DNA of 64,000 nucleotides from Pisolithus tinctorius. Lineage: Eukaryota > Basidiomycota > Agaricomycetes > Boletales > Pisolithaceae. Shown in pieces: positions 32,968 through 44,352 of this stretch; position 1 is the first letter of the stretch; each line of letters begins with the position of its first letter. Under the pieces are notes generated by a model, which saw only the letters and a program-made list of their open reading frames with translations, made no database searches and had not been told where the DNA came from. The position numbers and the translations under genes are program-made. The stretch spans positions 3,720,001 through 3,784,000 of the forward strand of contig JANFAH010000004.1 in NCBI GenBank assembly GCA_024663395.1, in the 5' to 3' direction.

Positions 32968-34546
32968 CAGTAGCTCAAAAAACTGACTGCATGTTTGGAC
33001 ATTTTTCACTAAAGTCAATACTGCCCCATATCCCCTAACCTAGCCCCTAACCTATAAGTGTATGAAATAAAGCCCTTACCATTGGCTCTCTATTGGTGCA
33101 GGGGTCAAGGGTTTTGGATAAGGTTTGATCAAATGGCAGCCATTTCAAAATGATGACTCATGTGGTCAGTATTTTGACTTTAGGTTTCAATTACATATAT
33201 TAGACCCTGGCATACTGTAATATTAGTACATACATTTGGTAATGGTTCTATTATGTCACCTTTATGTAATTGAGTGTCAGACACTATACATAAACCCCAC
33301 CATCACTATGAAACCCATCTCTGCATCTCAAAGAAAGAGCAACATATCTCTCTCCTCTCTTGATCTTTCCACCAGGAAAATTGCTTCCAAAACTGGCTTA
33401 GGGCAGTCTACAGTATGCCAGGTCCTTCAGAAACTCCAGCCAGAGAGGACTAGGCTTTGTGGTGGCCATCCATTAAAGATTACCCCTACCAACAAAAGGG
33501 CTATTGTTCAGCAAATCATTACTGGCAAGGCCAAAAATGCTGTCCATGCCATTCAATTCATCAATTCTCTTATTGATACTCCTGTCTGCCACAGACTGTT
33601 AGAAATAGCCTCAAGGAAGCCTCTGTAAAGGGTGTGGTCAAGAAAAAGAAGCCCTTAATGGACACAAGAAGAGAAGGCTAGCTGTTGCTCTCAAGTACCA
33701 GAATTGGACTGTGGAGGACTGGATGAGAGTTATATGGTCAGATGAGACCTAAATACATAGGACTGGGTCAGATGGGCAAGAGTATGTGTGGAAAAAGAAG
33801 AGTGAAGGGCTAATTGCTAGAGAGGTCAAGGGTACAGTTAAGTTCAGAAGTGGTTCACTGATGGTATGGGGCTGCAGAAGGTGGAATGGAGAAGGGGTGT
33901 TGAGTGAGGTGGAAGGATGGATGGATGCTGAACAGTATGTGGGCATTTTGGAGCAGGGGCTGCTGCAAATCTTGCAAGATTCTGGAATTCCAGAAGGTCA
34001 TATAATCTTTCATCAAGATAATGGCCCCAAGCACACCTCCAGGAGAGCCCGAAGTTGGTTGGAAGAACAGGAAATCAACCTTCTGGACTGGCCTGCACAA
34101 TCTCCAGACTGTAATCCCATTGAACATACTTGGAATCACCTCAAGAGATGCCTCTCAGGTTATGAGAGTGCTCCTACAGTCATTCACTGACTGTGGGAAA
34201 GAGTGGGGGAAGAGTGGGGGAAGATTGATGAGGAGCAGTGTCAAAAATGGATAGAAAGCATGCCCAGAAGGATTGAAGCAGTTATGAGGGCCAAAGGAGC
34301 TCATATGAAGTACTAGATACTTAAATTGATATAAAGTCAAAAAATTGACTGCATGAGTCATCATTTTGAAATGGCTGCCATTTGATCAAACCTTATCCAA
34401 AACCCTTGACCCCTGCACCAATAGAGAGCCAATGGTAAGGGCTTTATTTCATACACTTATAGGTTAGGGCCTAGGTTAGGGGATATGGGACAGTATTGAC
34501 TTTAGTGAAAAATGTCCAAACATGTGGTCAGTTTTTTGAGCCACTG
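32968..34546 (+). mobile_element. Tc1-like DNA transposon
   Basis: 1,579 bp between TA dinucleotides (32966-32967 and 34547-34548), the Tc1/mariner target. Terminal inverted repeats of about 215 bp (32968-33182 and 34332-34546) begin CAGTAGCTCAAAAAAC / CAGTGGCTCAAAAAAC. Within each repeat the outer AAAACTGAC(T/C) motif recurs at the inner edge in the opposite orientation. Confidence 0.9.
33308..34316 (+). pseudogene. Tc1-like transposase, DD34E
   Basis: Starts at ATG 33308 (MKPISASQRKSNI). A helix-turn-helix region (STRKIASKTGLGQSTV) is followed by a second DNA-binding half. The catalytic triad is D in WSDET (about 33740), D in FHQDNGPKHTS (about 34018), and E in PDCNPIEHTWNHLK, with 34 residues between the last two, the Tc1 spacing. 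Two frameshifts (about 33590 and 33660), a TAA right after WSDET, and a TGA near 34188 inactivate it. It ends at about 34316. Usual length is about 340 residues, so no large deletion has occurred. Confidence 0.9.
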
Positions 34547-34984
34547 TATATCATTTACAGCATCACAACACATGGACAGGCCTTTCAGAAAGATCATTTA
34601 TATCATCACAACATAAAGATGGGCCCATCAGTAATATCAATTACATTGTCGCAACAGATGGATGGGCCCATTTAGTAAGATACACCCCTGTCACAACATA
34701 AAGACAGGCCTGTCAGTAATATCAATTACATCATCACAACACATGGATGAGCCCATCCATAGCACTTCAGTCAACCCCCCTTGGAGACCTATTAGGTCTG
34801 GAGATTTTGATATAAGTATTAACCTAATAGGTGTCATTTTGTTGGGAATTCCCAACTTTTGGGGATTCTCCACCACCATTCCTGGAGATTCTCCAGGGCA
34901 GCAATTTAATATGGTTGGAGAAAATGTTTTCTCCATAATATATATATATTATACATCAAATGAAAGGGTAGCTGGGGTCCAAGT

Positions 34985-35460
34985 TGGACTTTCTCCAGGC
35001 TAAATAGACCCCCTTTCCAGGTTGATCCTGGGCTTTCCCCAGGCTAAATAGACCTGCTTTCCAGGCTGATCCTGGGATTTCCCCAGGCTAAATAGACCTG
35101 CTTCCCAGGTGAACCTGGGCTCCCCCCAGGCTAAATAGACCTGCTTCCCAGGTGAACCTGGGCTTTCCCCAGGCTAAATAGACCTGCTTTCCAGGTGAAC
35201 CTGGGTTTTCCCCAGGGTAAATAGACCTGCTCTCCAGGGTGAACCTGGGCTTTCCCCAGGCTAAATAGACCTGCTTTCCAGGTGAACCTGGGTTTTCCCC
35301 AGGCTAAATAGACCTACATTCTAGGCTGACCTGGGTTTTCCCCAGGGTAAATAGACCTGCTTTCCAGGCAGAACATGGGCTTCCCATAGGCTAAATAGAC
35401 CCATTTCCAGGGTGAACCTGGGTTTTCCCCAGGCTAAATAGACCCACTTTCCCAGGCCAT
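34985..35460. repeat. 43-bp tandem array, left arm of foldback 1
   Basis: About 11 units of CCTGGGCTTTCCCCAGGCTA + AATAGACCTGCTTTCCAGGTGAA. Mirrored at 40278-40753. Each unit includes the small inverted repeat CCTGGG...CCCCAGG. Confidence 0.8.
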
Positions 35461-35618
35461 GTCCTGGTGGGGATTCTCCATGCATCAGGAAAACAGTGGT
35501 TGTTCTAACTGTTCTAATCACGACTTATCTCAGAAAGGTAGATGTATAAGTGGAATGGATGCCAAGGAACATATAGAGCAAGTGAATTAAGCAAGACACA
35601 TATGGTTCTATAGAGTAC

Positions 35619-36337
35619 TGTCAAGTCTGAGCCTACTCTGACCAACTCTGATGCTTAACCAGGTCTGGAGAGAGGTGTGGAAGCAAGTCTGACACAGATG
35701 AATGGAACTCTGACTAGTGGAGGATTGGCAGGGACAAAGTCAGCTGAGGCAGAAATGGAGCAGAGTGAGGGTGTTGGGTTTAGCTTGTGCACTACCCCCT
35801 TGCACAATGTCAGCCCTCATATTTCAGAGGAAGAGACCAGACAGATGTTTGGAGATAACTCTGACAGACAGAAGATGGAGAGAGATGGAGTAGGAACTTT
35901 GGTGATATTCATACTGAAGAACAGTGGAGTACTGTACATGCTTTGATGCTGCTATGGAGGTCCAGTAACTGGAATCAGGACTGACATATGGAGACTCATA
36001 AGTTTTCAAGTAACAACTTCCTGGATGATGAATGAAGGGAAGATGGAGAACATATGACAGGTAACACAGAACAAGCCAAAAAGGAAACAGTCCAGGTGCT
36101 GGATCATGTGGTGCACATGCTGCAGAGTACCTGACTGTGCACTGTCAACAAGAAGACTGAAAGATGGTCACATGACCTCTTGGAGGCTGGTCTGCATGGT
36201 CTGATGAGAGACCAGTACAAGTCCAACAGAAGGCACAGTGGAGGAGACTTGTAAATGGTAGAGTGCAGGCAGAGTTGGTGCAGAGAGTGTGAATGAGCAG
36301 AGGAGTAGGGACTTAGAGTAAATGCATGGTTGTGACA
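35619..36337 (-). repeat. LTR family A inside foldback 1 (left arm; mirrored at 39401-40119)
   Basis: 719 bp, CpG-depleted, flanked by AGTAC on both sides (35614-35618 and 36338-36342). The identical LTR with identical flanks sits at the mirror position in the other arm, so it was inserted once and then duplicated with the arm. Confidence 0.8.
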
Positions 36338-36552
36338 AGTACTATGAATCAAGAGTTACAGTAATATAGTGGCATGAAGATATCAATAAGTCACTTACAG
36401 ACCACATTAGGACCACAGAAAAAAAAGTGTGTCAGTAAGACAGCATGAATGAGATGATGTTAGACAATGAGCACTAAAGTGCTGCAAATATCAAGACATC
36501 AATAGATGCAGTGTAGACTATTAGACCACTTAGAAAAAGTTTTGTTTTCCTG

Positions 36553-37362
36553 ATGCAGCCCACTGGGGATTCTCCATGTCATGCTGGGGATTCTCCATGG
36601 CATGCTGGGGATTCTCCATGTCATGATGGAGATTCTCCATGGCCTGCTGGGGATTCTCCATGGCTGGCTGGGGATTCTCCATATCATGATGGAGATTCTC
36701 CATGTCATGCTGGAGATTCTCCATGTCATACTGGAGATTCTCCATGTCATACTGGAGATTCTCCATGTCATACTGGAGATTCTCCATGTCACCTGGGGAT
36801 TCTCCATGTCTGGCTGGGGATTCTCCATGCCTGGCTGGGGATTCTCCATGTCATGTTGGAGATTCTCCATGGCCTGCTGGGGATTCTCCATGGCTCCTGG
36901 GGATTCTCCATGTCATGCTGGAGATTCTCCATGTCTCCTGGGGATTCTCCATGGCTCCTGGGGATTCTCCATGACTCCTGGGGATTCTCCATGTCATGAT
37001 GGAGATTCTCCATGGCCTGCTGGGGATTCTCCATGGCTGCTGGGGATTCTCCATGTCATGATGGAGATTCTCCATGTCATGCTGGAGATTCTCCATTTCA
37101 CCTGGGGATTCTCCATGTCTGGCTGGGGATTCTCCATGTCATGTTGGAGATTCTCCATGGCCCCTGGGGATTCTCCATGGCATGCTGGGGATTCTCCATG
37201 TCAGGATGGAGATTCTCCACAGCCCCTGGGGATTCTCCATGACTCCTGGGGATTCTCCATGGCTGGCTGGGGATTCTCCATATCATGATGGAGATTCTCC
37301 ATGGCCTTCTGGGGATTCTCCATGGCATGCTGGAGATTCTCCATGGCTCCTGGGGATTCTCC
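36553..37362. repeat. 21-bp minisatellite, left arm (mirrored at 38376-39185)
   Basis: About 38 units of GCTGGGGATTCTCCATGTCAT type, built on the near-palindrome GGAGATTCTCC. The unit length is a multiple of three, which keeps several frames open and creates long repetitive ORFs with no protein features. Confidence 0.85.
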
Positions 37363-37674
37363 AATCCTAATTGACATTGAGGTCCAGTGACATTTTGTGT
37401 ATACACTTGTGTTTTTCTTAGTATTCTGTGTTTTTCTCACGCAATTTTCCACTTTCTGATAAGATAAGCATACTGTCATGATTGCACAATCAGGGGCTAC
37501 AACTTTCATTGTGACCATATCACTCCATTGTCATTCCCTGTGGTATTAATGCAGTATGATTACAAGTAGCAGTTGTCATTAGTGTTGTGTAGTGTAGACT
37601 ATGCTTCACTTTTGTAGTGCACATTTTTGACTACCACTGACTATGAAAAGTGTAGTGTCGAGAGGTAGTGGTAA

Positions 37675-38063
37675 GGTCACATGACAGCGGATCACATGAT
37701 AGGGGGTCACGTGATTGTGGTCACATGACCGATGACATAATGGTCATGTGACCCGGGCATGACACCATTACCCAGGGTCACATGAGAACCTGCTGCGGAG
37801 TTAGCGGGTGCTTGGTCATGTGACATTAGTCACATGGTCTGGTCCGGATCATGTGACCCTTGTCACATGAGGGACCTTTGCGCTGACTGAAGGCACCAGA
37901 CCATGTGACTAATGTCACATGACCAAGCACCCGCTAACTCCGCAGCAGGTTCTCATGTGACCCTGGGTAATGGTGTCATGCCCGGGTCACATGACCATTA
38001 TGTCATCGGTCATGTGACCACAATCACGTGACCCCCTATCATGTGATCCGCTGTCATGTGACC
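37675..38063. repeat. Cluster of TCACGTGA-type octamers at the axis of foldback 1
   Basis: Octamers TCACATGA, TCATGTGA and TCACGTGA recur in both arms and in the loop, about eight per arm. All can be derived from the palindrome TCACGTGA by CpG decay. A similar cluster is in foldback 2 at 55721-56010. It could be a binding array for a transposase or a bHLH factor (CACGTG E-box). Confidence 0.6.
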
Positions 38064-41000
38064 TTACCACTACCTCTCGACACTACACTTTTCATAGTCA
38101 GTGGTAGTCAAAAATGTGCACTACAAAAGTGAAGCATAGTCTACACTACACAACACTAATGACAACTGCTACTTGTAATCATACTGCATTAATACCACAG
38201 GGAATGACAATGGAGTGATATGGTCACAATGAAAGTTGTAGCCCCTGATTGTGCAATCATGACAGTATGCTTATCTTATCAGAAAGTGGAAAATTGCGTG
38301 AGAAAAACACAGAATACTAAGAAAAACACAAGTGTATACACAAAATGTCACTGGACCTCAATGTCAATTAGGATTGGAGAATCCCCAGGAGCCATGGAGA
38401 ATCTCCAGCATGCCATGGAGAATCCCCAGAAGGCCATGGAGAATCTCCATCATGATATGGAGAATCCCCAGCCAGCCATGGAGAATCCCCAGGAGTCATG
38501 GAGAATCCCCAGGGGCTGTGGAGAATCTCCATCCTGACATGGAGAATCCCCAGCATGCCATGGAGAATCCCCAGGGGCCATGGAGAATCTCCAACATGAC
38601 ATGGAGAATCCCCAGCCAGACATGGAGAATCCCCAGGTGAAATGGAGAATCTCCAGCATGACATGGAGAATCTCCATCATGACATGGAGAATCCCCAGCA
38701 GCCATGGAGAATCCCCAGCAGGCCATGGAGAATCTCCATCATGACATGGAGAATCCCCAGGAGTCATGGAGAATCCCCAGGAGCCATGGAGAATCCCCAG
38801 GAGACATGGAGAATCTCCAGCATGACATGGAGAATCCCCAGGAGCCATGGAGAATCCCCAGCAGGCCATGGAGAATCTCCAACATGACATGGAGAATCCC
38901 CAGCCAGGCATGGAGAATCCCCAGCCAGACATGGAGAATCCCCAGGTGACATGGAGAATCTCCAGTATGACATGGAGAATCTCCAGTATGACATGGAGAA
39001 TCTCCAGTATGACATGGAGAATCTCCAGCATGACATGGAGAATCTCCATCATGATATGGAGAATCCCCAGCCAGCCATGGAGAATCCCCAGCAGGCCATG
39101 GAGAATCTCCATCATGACATGGAGAATCCCCAGCATGCCATGGAGAATCCCCAGCATGACATGGAGAATCCCCAGTGGGCTGCATCAGGAAAACAAAACT
39201 TTTTCTAAGTGGTCTAATAGTCTACACTGCATCTATTGATGTCTTGATATTTGCAGCACTTTAGTGCTCATTGTCTAACATCATCTCATTCATGCTGTCT
39301 TACTGACACACTTTTTTTTCTGTGGTCCTAATGTGGTCTGTAAGTGACTTATTGATATCTTCATGCCACTATATTACTGTAACTCTTGATTCATAGTACT
39401 TGTCACAACCATGCATTTACTCTAAGTCCCTACTCCTCTGCTCATTCACACTCTCTGCACCAACTCTGCCTGCACTCTACCATTTACAAGTCTCCTCCAC
39501 TGTGCCTTCTGTTGGACTTGTACTGGTCTCTCATCAGACCATGCAGACCAGCCTCCAAGAGGTCATGTGACCATCTTTCAGTCTTCTTGTTGACAGTGCA
39601 CAGTCAGGTACTCTGCAGCATGTGCACCACATGATCCAGCACCTGGACTGTTTCCTTTTTGGCTTGTTCTGTGTTACCTGTCATATGTTCTCCATCTTCC
39701 CTTCATTCATCATCCAGGAAGTTGTTACTTGAAAACTTATGAGTCTCCATATGTCAGTCCTGATTCCAGTTACTGGACCTCCATAGCAGCATCAAAGCAT
39801 GTACAGTACTCCACTGTTCTTCAGTATGAATATCACCAAAGTTCCTACTCCATCTCTCTCCATCTTCTGTCTGTCAGAGTTATCTCCAAACATCTGTCTG
39901 GTCTCTTCCTCTGAAATATGAGGGCTGACATTGTGCAAGGGGGTAGTGCACAAGCTAAACCCAACACCCTCACTCTGCTCCATTTCTGCCTCAGCTGACT
40001 TTGTCCCTGCCAATCCTCCACTAGTCAGAGTTCCATTCATCTGTGTCAGACTTGCTTCCACACCTCTCTCCAGACCTGGTTAAGCATCAGAGTTGGTCAG
40101 AGTAGGCTCAGACTTGACAGTACTCTATAGAACCATATGTGTCTTGCTTAATTCACTTGCTCTATATGTTCCTTGGCATCCATTCCACTTATACATCTAC
40201 CTTTCTGAGATAAGTCGTGATTAGAACAGTTAGAACAACCACTGTTTTCCTGATGCATGGAGAATCCCCACCAGGACATGGCCTGGGAAAGTGGGTCTAT
40301 TTAGCCTGGGGAAAACCCAGGTTCACCCTGGAAATGGGTCTATTTAGCCTATGGGAAGCCCATGTTCTGCCTGGAAAGCAGGTCTATTTACCCTGGGGAA
40401 AACCCAGGTCAGCCTAGAATGTAGGTCTATTTAGCCTGGGGAAAACCCAGGTTCACCTGGAAAGCAGGTCTATTTAGCCTGGGGAAAGCCCAGGTTCACC
40501 CTGGAGAGCAGGTCTATTTACCCTGGGGAAAACCCAGGTTCACCTGGAAAGCAGGTCTATTTAGCCTGGGGAAAGCCCAGGTTCACCTGGGAAGCAGGTC
40601 TATTTAGCCTGGGGGGAGCCCAGGTTCACCTGGGAAGCAGGTCTATTTAGCCTGGGGAAATCCCAGGATCAGCCTGGAAAGCAGGTCTATTTAGCCTGGG
40701 GAAAGCCCAGGATCAACCTGGAAAGGGGGTCTATTTAGCCTGGAGAAAGTCCAACTTGGACCCCAGCTACCCTTTCATTTGATGTATAATATATATATAT
40801 TATGGAGAAAACATTTTCTCCAACCATATTAAATTGCTGCCCTGGAGAATCTCCAGGAATGGTGGTGGAGAATCCCCAAAAGTTGGGAATTCCCAACAAA
40901 ATGACACCTATTAGGTTAATACTTATATCAAAATCTCCAGACCTAATAGGTCTCTAAGGGGGGTTGACTGAAGTGTCCATAGCAAGATGTATGCCTGTTG

Positions 41001-41213
41001 CAACATAAAGACAGGCCCATCAGTAATATCATTTACAATGTCACAACACATGTCTAGTAAGATGCACCCCTGTCACAACATACAGACAGGCCCATCAGTA
41101 ATATCATTTATAGTGTCACAACATATGGAAGGGCCCTTCAGCAGTATCATTTATATGGTCACAACACAAGGACAGGCCCTTCAGTAATATCTTTTATATC
41201 ACCACAAAACTAT

Positions 41214-41582
41214 TGAAAAAGGGTGCTGTAGGCAACCTCAGTAGTTACCTTGCTTGCAAGGTTTCTACCAGGGTCATAAATGCATGGGAACCAACTCACC
41301 ACAGAAATTCTTTCCATTTCTGGTGTCCAATGCAGATCCATATTTCATAAGCACCCAACACACAACTACAACTCCACAGGAAGCATCCAATGCACCATGC
41401 ACAACTGTGAGAACATTATTGTGGTGTTCGTCCAATGTACAACTGCGAGAGCTTGACAGTAAAGTTTATTGTACAGTAATTGATCCGAGATACAAATGCA
41501 AAAGCTGAATAGCAAAGTCCACTGTACTAGACCCTTGCAGAGATCTCCTCCCACCAATGCTTTGTGTGTAAATCTAGTCCAT
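41214..41582. other. Spacer between minisatellite and Helitron helicase
   Basis: No ORF or repeat of note. It should contain the 3' terminus of the Helitron (hairpin plus CTRR), but I could not place it. Confidence 0.3.
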
Positions 41583-41639
41583 CTAGCTGATCATCTTCTG
41601 CCAGGAGTTCTGGAGAATGAGAGGCCTGGAATACTTTGT

Positions 41640-43735
41640 CATTGAAATTATGCAAGAGTCAGATAGTATCCTGTCTGGAGCTTCTAGAAAGTGCGACATA
41701 TAGATTGAACAGATTGAGACCACCAGCCGGGGGTGTAGTGATATCCACAAGTATGCAAGGGATGGTCTGGCCTTGTGCTTGGTAATCCATAAATGCATAT
41801 GTGGTGATCATCAGATACTGACAACATTTGAAGAGATGTGTCACCATGTGGCTGTCAGGTCCATTGCATTTGATTTGAATGTTCTTTTCCAGTGGCTCAA
41901 TGGGTATCATGGCTTGATTGAGTTCAGGCAGTTTTGACATGCGAGTACAGTCCAGTTCGACCAGTACATATGGAGGGGGATGTGTCAGTTCCATGAGAAG
42001 TCCACTACTGCGAGGGACAGATTCATCAGGATGGAGGATAATATGTACTATGGTGCCACATGCACCATTGGTGATGTCAAGGTCTGTCTGCACATTTTGC
42101 ATGACCATCACCTTCATACCCACTGAGATATCCACCTTGTCAGGGAGATCACTCTTCTGTTGCCATGTCTGTTCCCCTTTGCCACTTCATCTGGTGGCAA
42201 GAGCATATCATTCAGCCAGCATGAGAGGTTGGCCTTTGATAGTGTCCATGGCTGTAGTCATGAACATGTAGCTGTTTTTTTTTGTGGGCATGATTGAGTA
42301 TTGCGATCTCATTCCACAATTGTTGGATGGCATGATGGGGCATAACAAGAGATGCATCGCACCATGGAGTTGTTGAGAAATCAGTGGGCATGCAGGCAGG
42401 ATTGGTGAGTACAAGGGATCACAACATCTCCATATGATGCACTTGAACATGGCTGGAGTGCAGGTGCTGGAGAAAGTCATGCCAGACAGTATCGGTGATG
42501 TGCATCTGCTCTCAGAGCACAACAACTGTTTCAAATTCTTCATATATGGCATGCCTGAGCTCAGGAAGTGTACAATCATGTTGGTTTGTAGTTGGGTAAT
42601 ACAGCACCTCAGTGGGTCCAACTGCAACAGGTGGAAATTGATGGAAATCACCACACATTATAACACTGATGCCACTGAATGAATGATCACTCATGTGCTG
42701 CCCTGCCACCATTTTCCCTATACCAATGTTGCATGATAACTGTGCCAGGAAAGTTTTGCCCAGCATTGACATCTTGTCCATGATGAGGCACTGGTATGTC
42801 CTCCAAAAATCCTGTAACTTCACCCTCACCTGAGCACTCAAAGGTTTGGATCTAGATCATGACATCATCCTGATGGTGTGCATCATCTTTCCATCAATGA
42901 GAGAGGCAGCAACTCCAGTATATGCTGCCTTGATGAGGATGTGGTGTGCTCATCGATGTGTGAAGTACTGTGTGATAGATTGAGTTACTTTCAACTTCCC
43001 TGTGCCACCCTCCCCATGAATGAGCATGCACAGTGGGGGTGGATCATGTCCACACAACCACTGGTCAATGTGCCAGGTGACTATATCATATGCACAATGT
43101 TGGTCTGCTCTGAGCATCAATGGGTCCAAGGCAGCTAATGCAGTCTCTGCCACTTCTGTGCTGTCTGTGGGTGACAGGTTTTCTGGTAAGTCATGGGGAT
43201 CCAGTGGGACAACACTGGGAGGAACATCAGATGGGGAAGGCAAAGAAGAGGTGGTATCTATCATCGCATTTTGTGACTGAACATCCCATGCCATGAGATT
43301 GTTCCAGGTCAACAAATTCCACAAGTCATTTTCATCTGCATGAGATATGCCAGACATCAACACTTCCACACCGCCAACATTGTGAATACACTCTTGATCC
43401 ATCCATGTCAGCTTGACATCATCAGGAAAGACTTTCATGATCTTTGCAGCTTGTACAGCCAGATGTCCATGTAGTTCTTCCTGCCATGGTGTTTGTCCTG
43501 TGATAATAGCAGCTAATCCTTGTTTGGTGAGTGGCTGTTCACCCATGCTGTGTGTGAATGCCCCATCCTCCTCCAAAGGATCCTCACAATTTAAATTATC
43601 TGCAAGATCATGGGGTGGGACTTGCACATACTGCACCTGCTGCTCCTGTGCCAATTTCTCACAGTGGTGAAAATATTGCACCCCAGAGATGATGTGGTGT
43701 ATTTGGGTGGGTGCCAATGCCAGGAACATGTTCAA
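41640..43735 (-). pseudogene. Helitron PIF1-like helicase domain
   Basis: Walker A is GEGGTGKLK (about 43015); the S/T after GK is Leu here. Walker B reads CLIMDKMSMLGK (about 42780), with Lys where Glu is expected. A downstream motif CGDFHQFPPVAVG (about 42670) and the C-terminal UvrD-type block (YQAQGQT, then FNLYVALSRSS, about 41790-41680) complete the helicase. The two motif substitutions plus stops make it inactive. Its role would be unwinding during rolling-circle transposition. Confidence 0.88.
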
Positions 43736-44352
43736 GGCATAACATGTTCAAGGCATGTTCCCATGTCTTGTGAGATCCCTTGAGGTCAGTTCCAAGGTCC
43801 TGCCATGGTTTTAGTAGCATAAACATCGAGGCACAGTAAAATGCATGACAATCAGGATCATCCTGCATTGGGAAGTAGTGCCCAATGAAGTTTGGCAGAG
43901 TGTGATGTTTCTGGATGAACAATGCATTCCTTCTGTTCAAATCTCAGGTGCATCAGCTGGTATTGTATACAAGCATGCTGCAGATGGCCATGTTGTTGGA
44001 CAGCCACTGGCACTGCAGCTTCAGTGCTTGAGGCAGTATCAGTGCTCCTGTGCAATCCCCTTTTGCACTCATACATGTCTATAAAGAACTGCAACACATT
44101 CATCTGCTCAAGATTGTTGCTATGGTAGATGTAATCTGTAACCTGACATGTCGGATACAGGAGGCCTTGGGAATTGGTGTCGAGCATGATGACATCTTGA
44201 GCATCCTCCTGATGGACATCACATTCAACACCAGTCCTGCAATCAAGGATGATGGAAGGTCCTACCTCAAACATCTCTTGGGTTTGCTGTGGTATCATGG
44301 CAGCTGCCTGGGCATTTGCATGCATCTTGCTGAGACATGGATGCCTCTGGAG

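Larger units (their letters stand above)
34763..40975. mobile_element. Foldback element 1: near-perfect 6.2-kb palindrome
   Basis: Arms 34763-37843 and 37895-40975 are each 3,081 bp and mirror each other about position 37869, leaving a 51-bp loop. Mirror coordinates hold without a single indel everywhere I checked (x and 75738-x). The one mismatch I noticed is at 34783/40955. The ends are CACTTCAGTCAACC and its complement, flanked by TCCATAG on both sides (34756-34762 and 40976-40982), a 7-bp duplication. There is no transposase gene; long ORFs inside are products of 21-bp repeats. It is related to foldback element 2 at 53895. Confidence 0.92.
32919..41213. repeat. 43-bp minisatellite, interrupted by two transposons
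   Basis: Units of about 43 bp read TCACAACATAAAGAYGGGCCCATCAG followed by TAATATCAATTACATYG. They are seen at 32919-32967, 34549-34762 and 40976-41213. The array was one locus before a Tc1-like element (32968-34546) and a foldback element (34763-40975) inserted. Units diverge by substitutions and small indels. No coding potential. Confidence 0.8.

Noticed and set aside
34799..34990. Plus-strand ORF at the left end of the palindrome as a gene
   Set aside because: Short, overlaps the terminal repeat and first array unit, and has no features.
34985..37362. CRISPR-like arrays
   Set aside because: Repeats lack unique spacers of constant length, no cas genes are present, and the sequence is fungal.
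36499..39239. Long ORFs (up to 235 residues) with MENPQ, GDSPC or WRIP-type repeats in the palindrome
   Set aside because: They are translations of a 21-bp minisatellite in several frames on both strands, mirrored in the two arms. The repeat length keeps frames open; nothing suggests a protein.
34763..40975. Palindrome as a simple assembly artefact
   Set aside because: Both ends stop at the same terminal motif with a direct 7-bp duplication, the flanks are not mirrored, a 51-bp loop exists, and a related element occurs elsewhere. Read evidence would still be needed.
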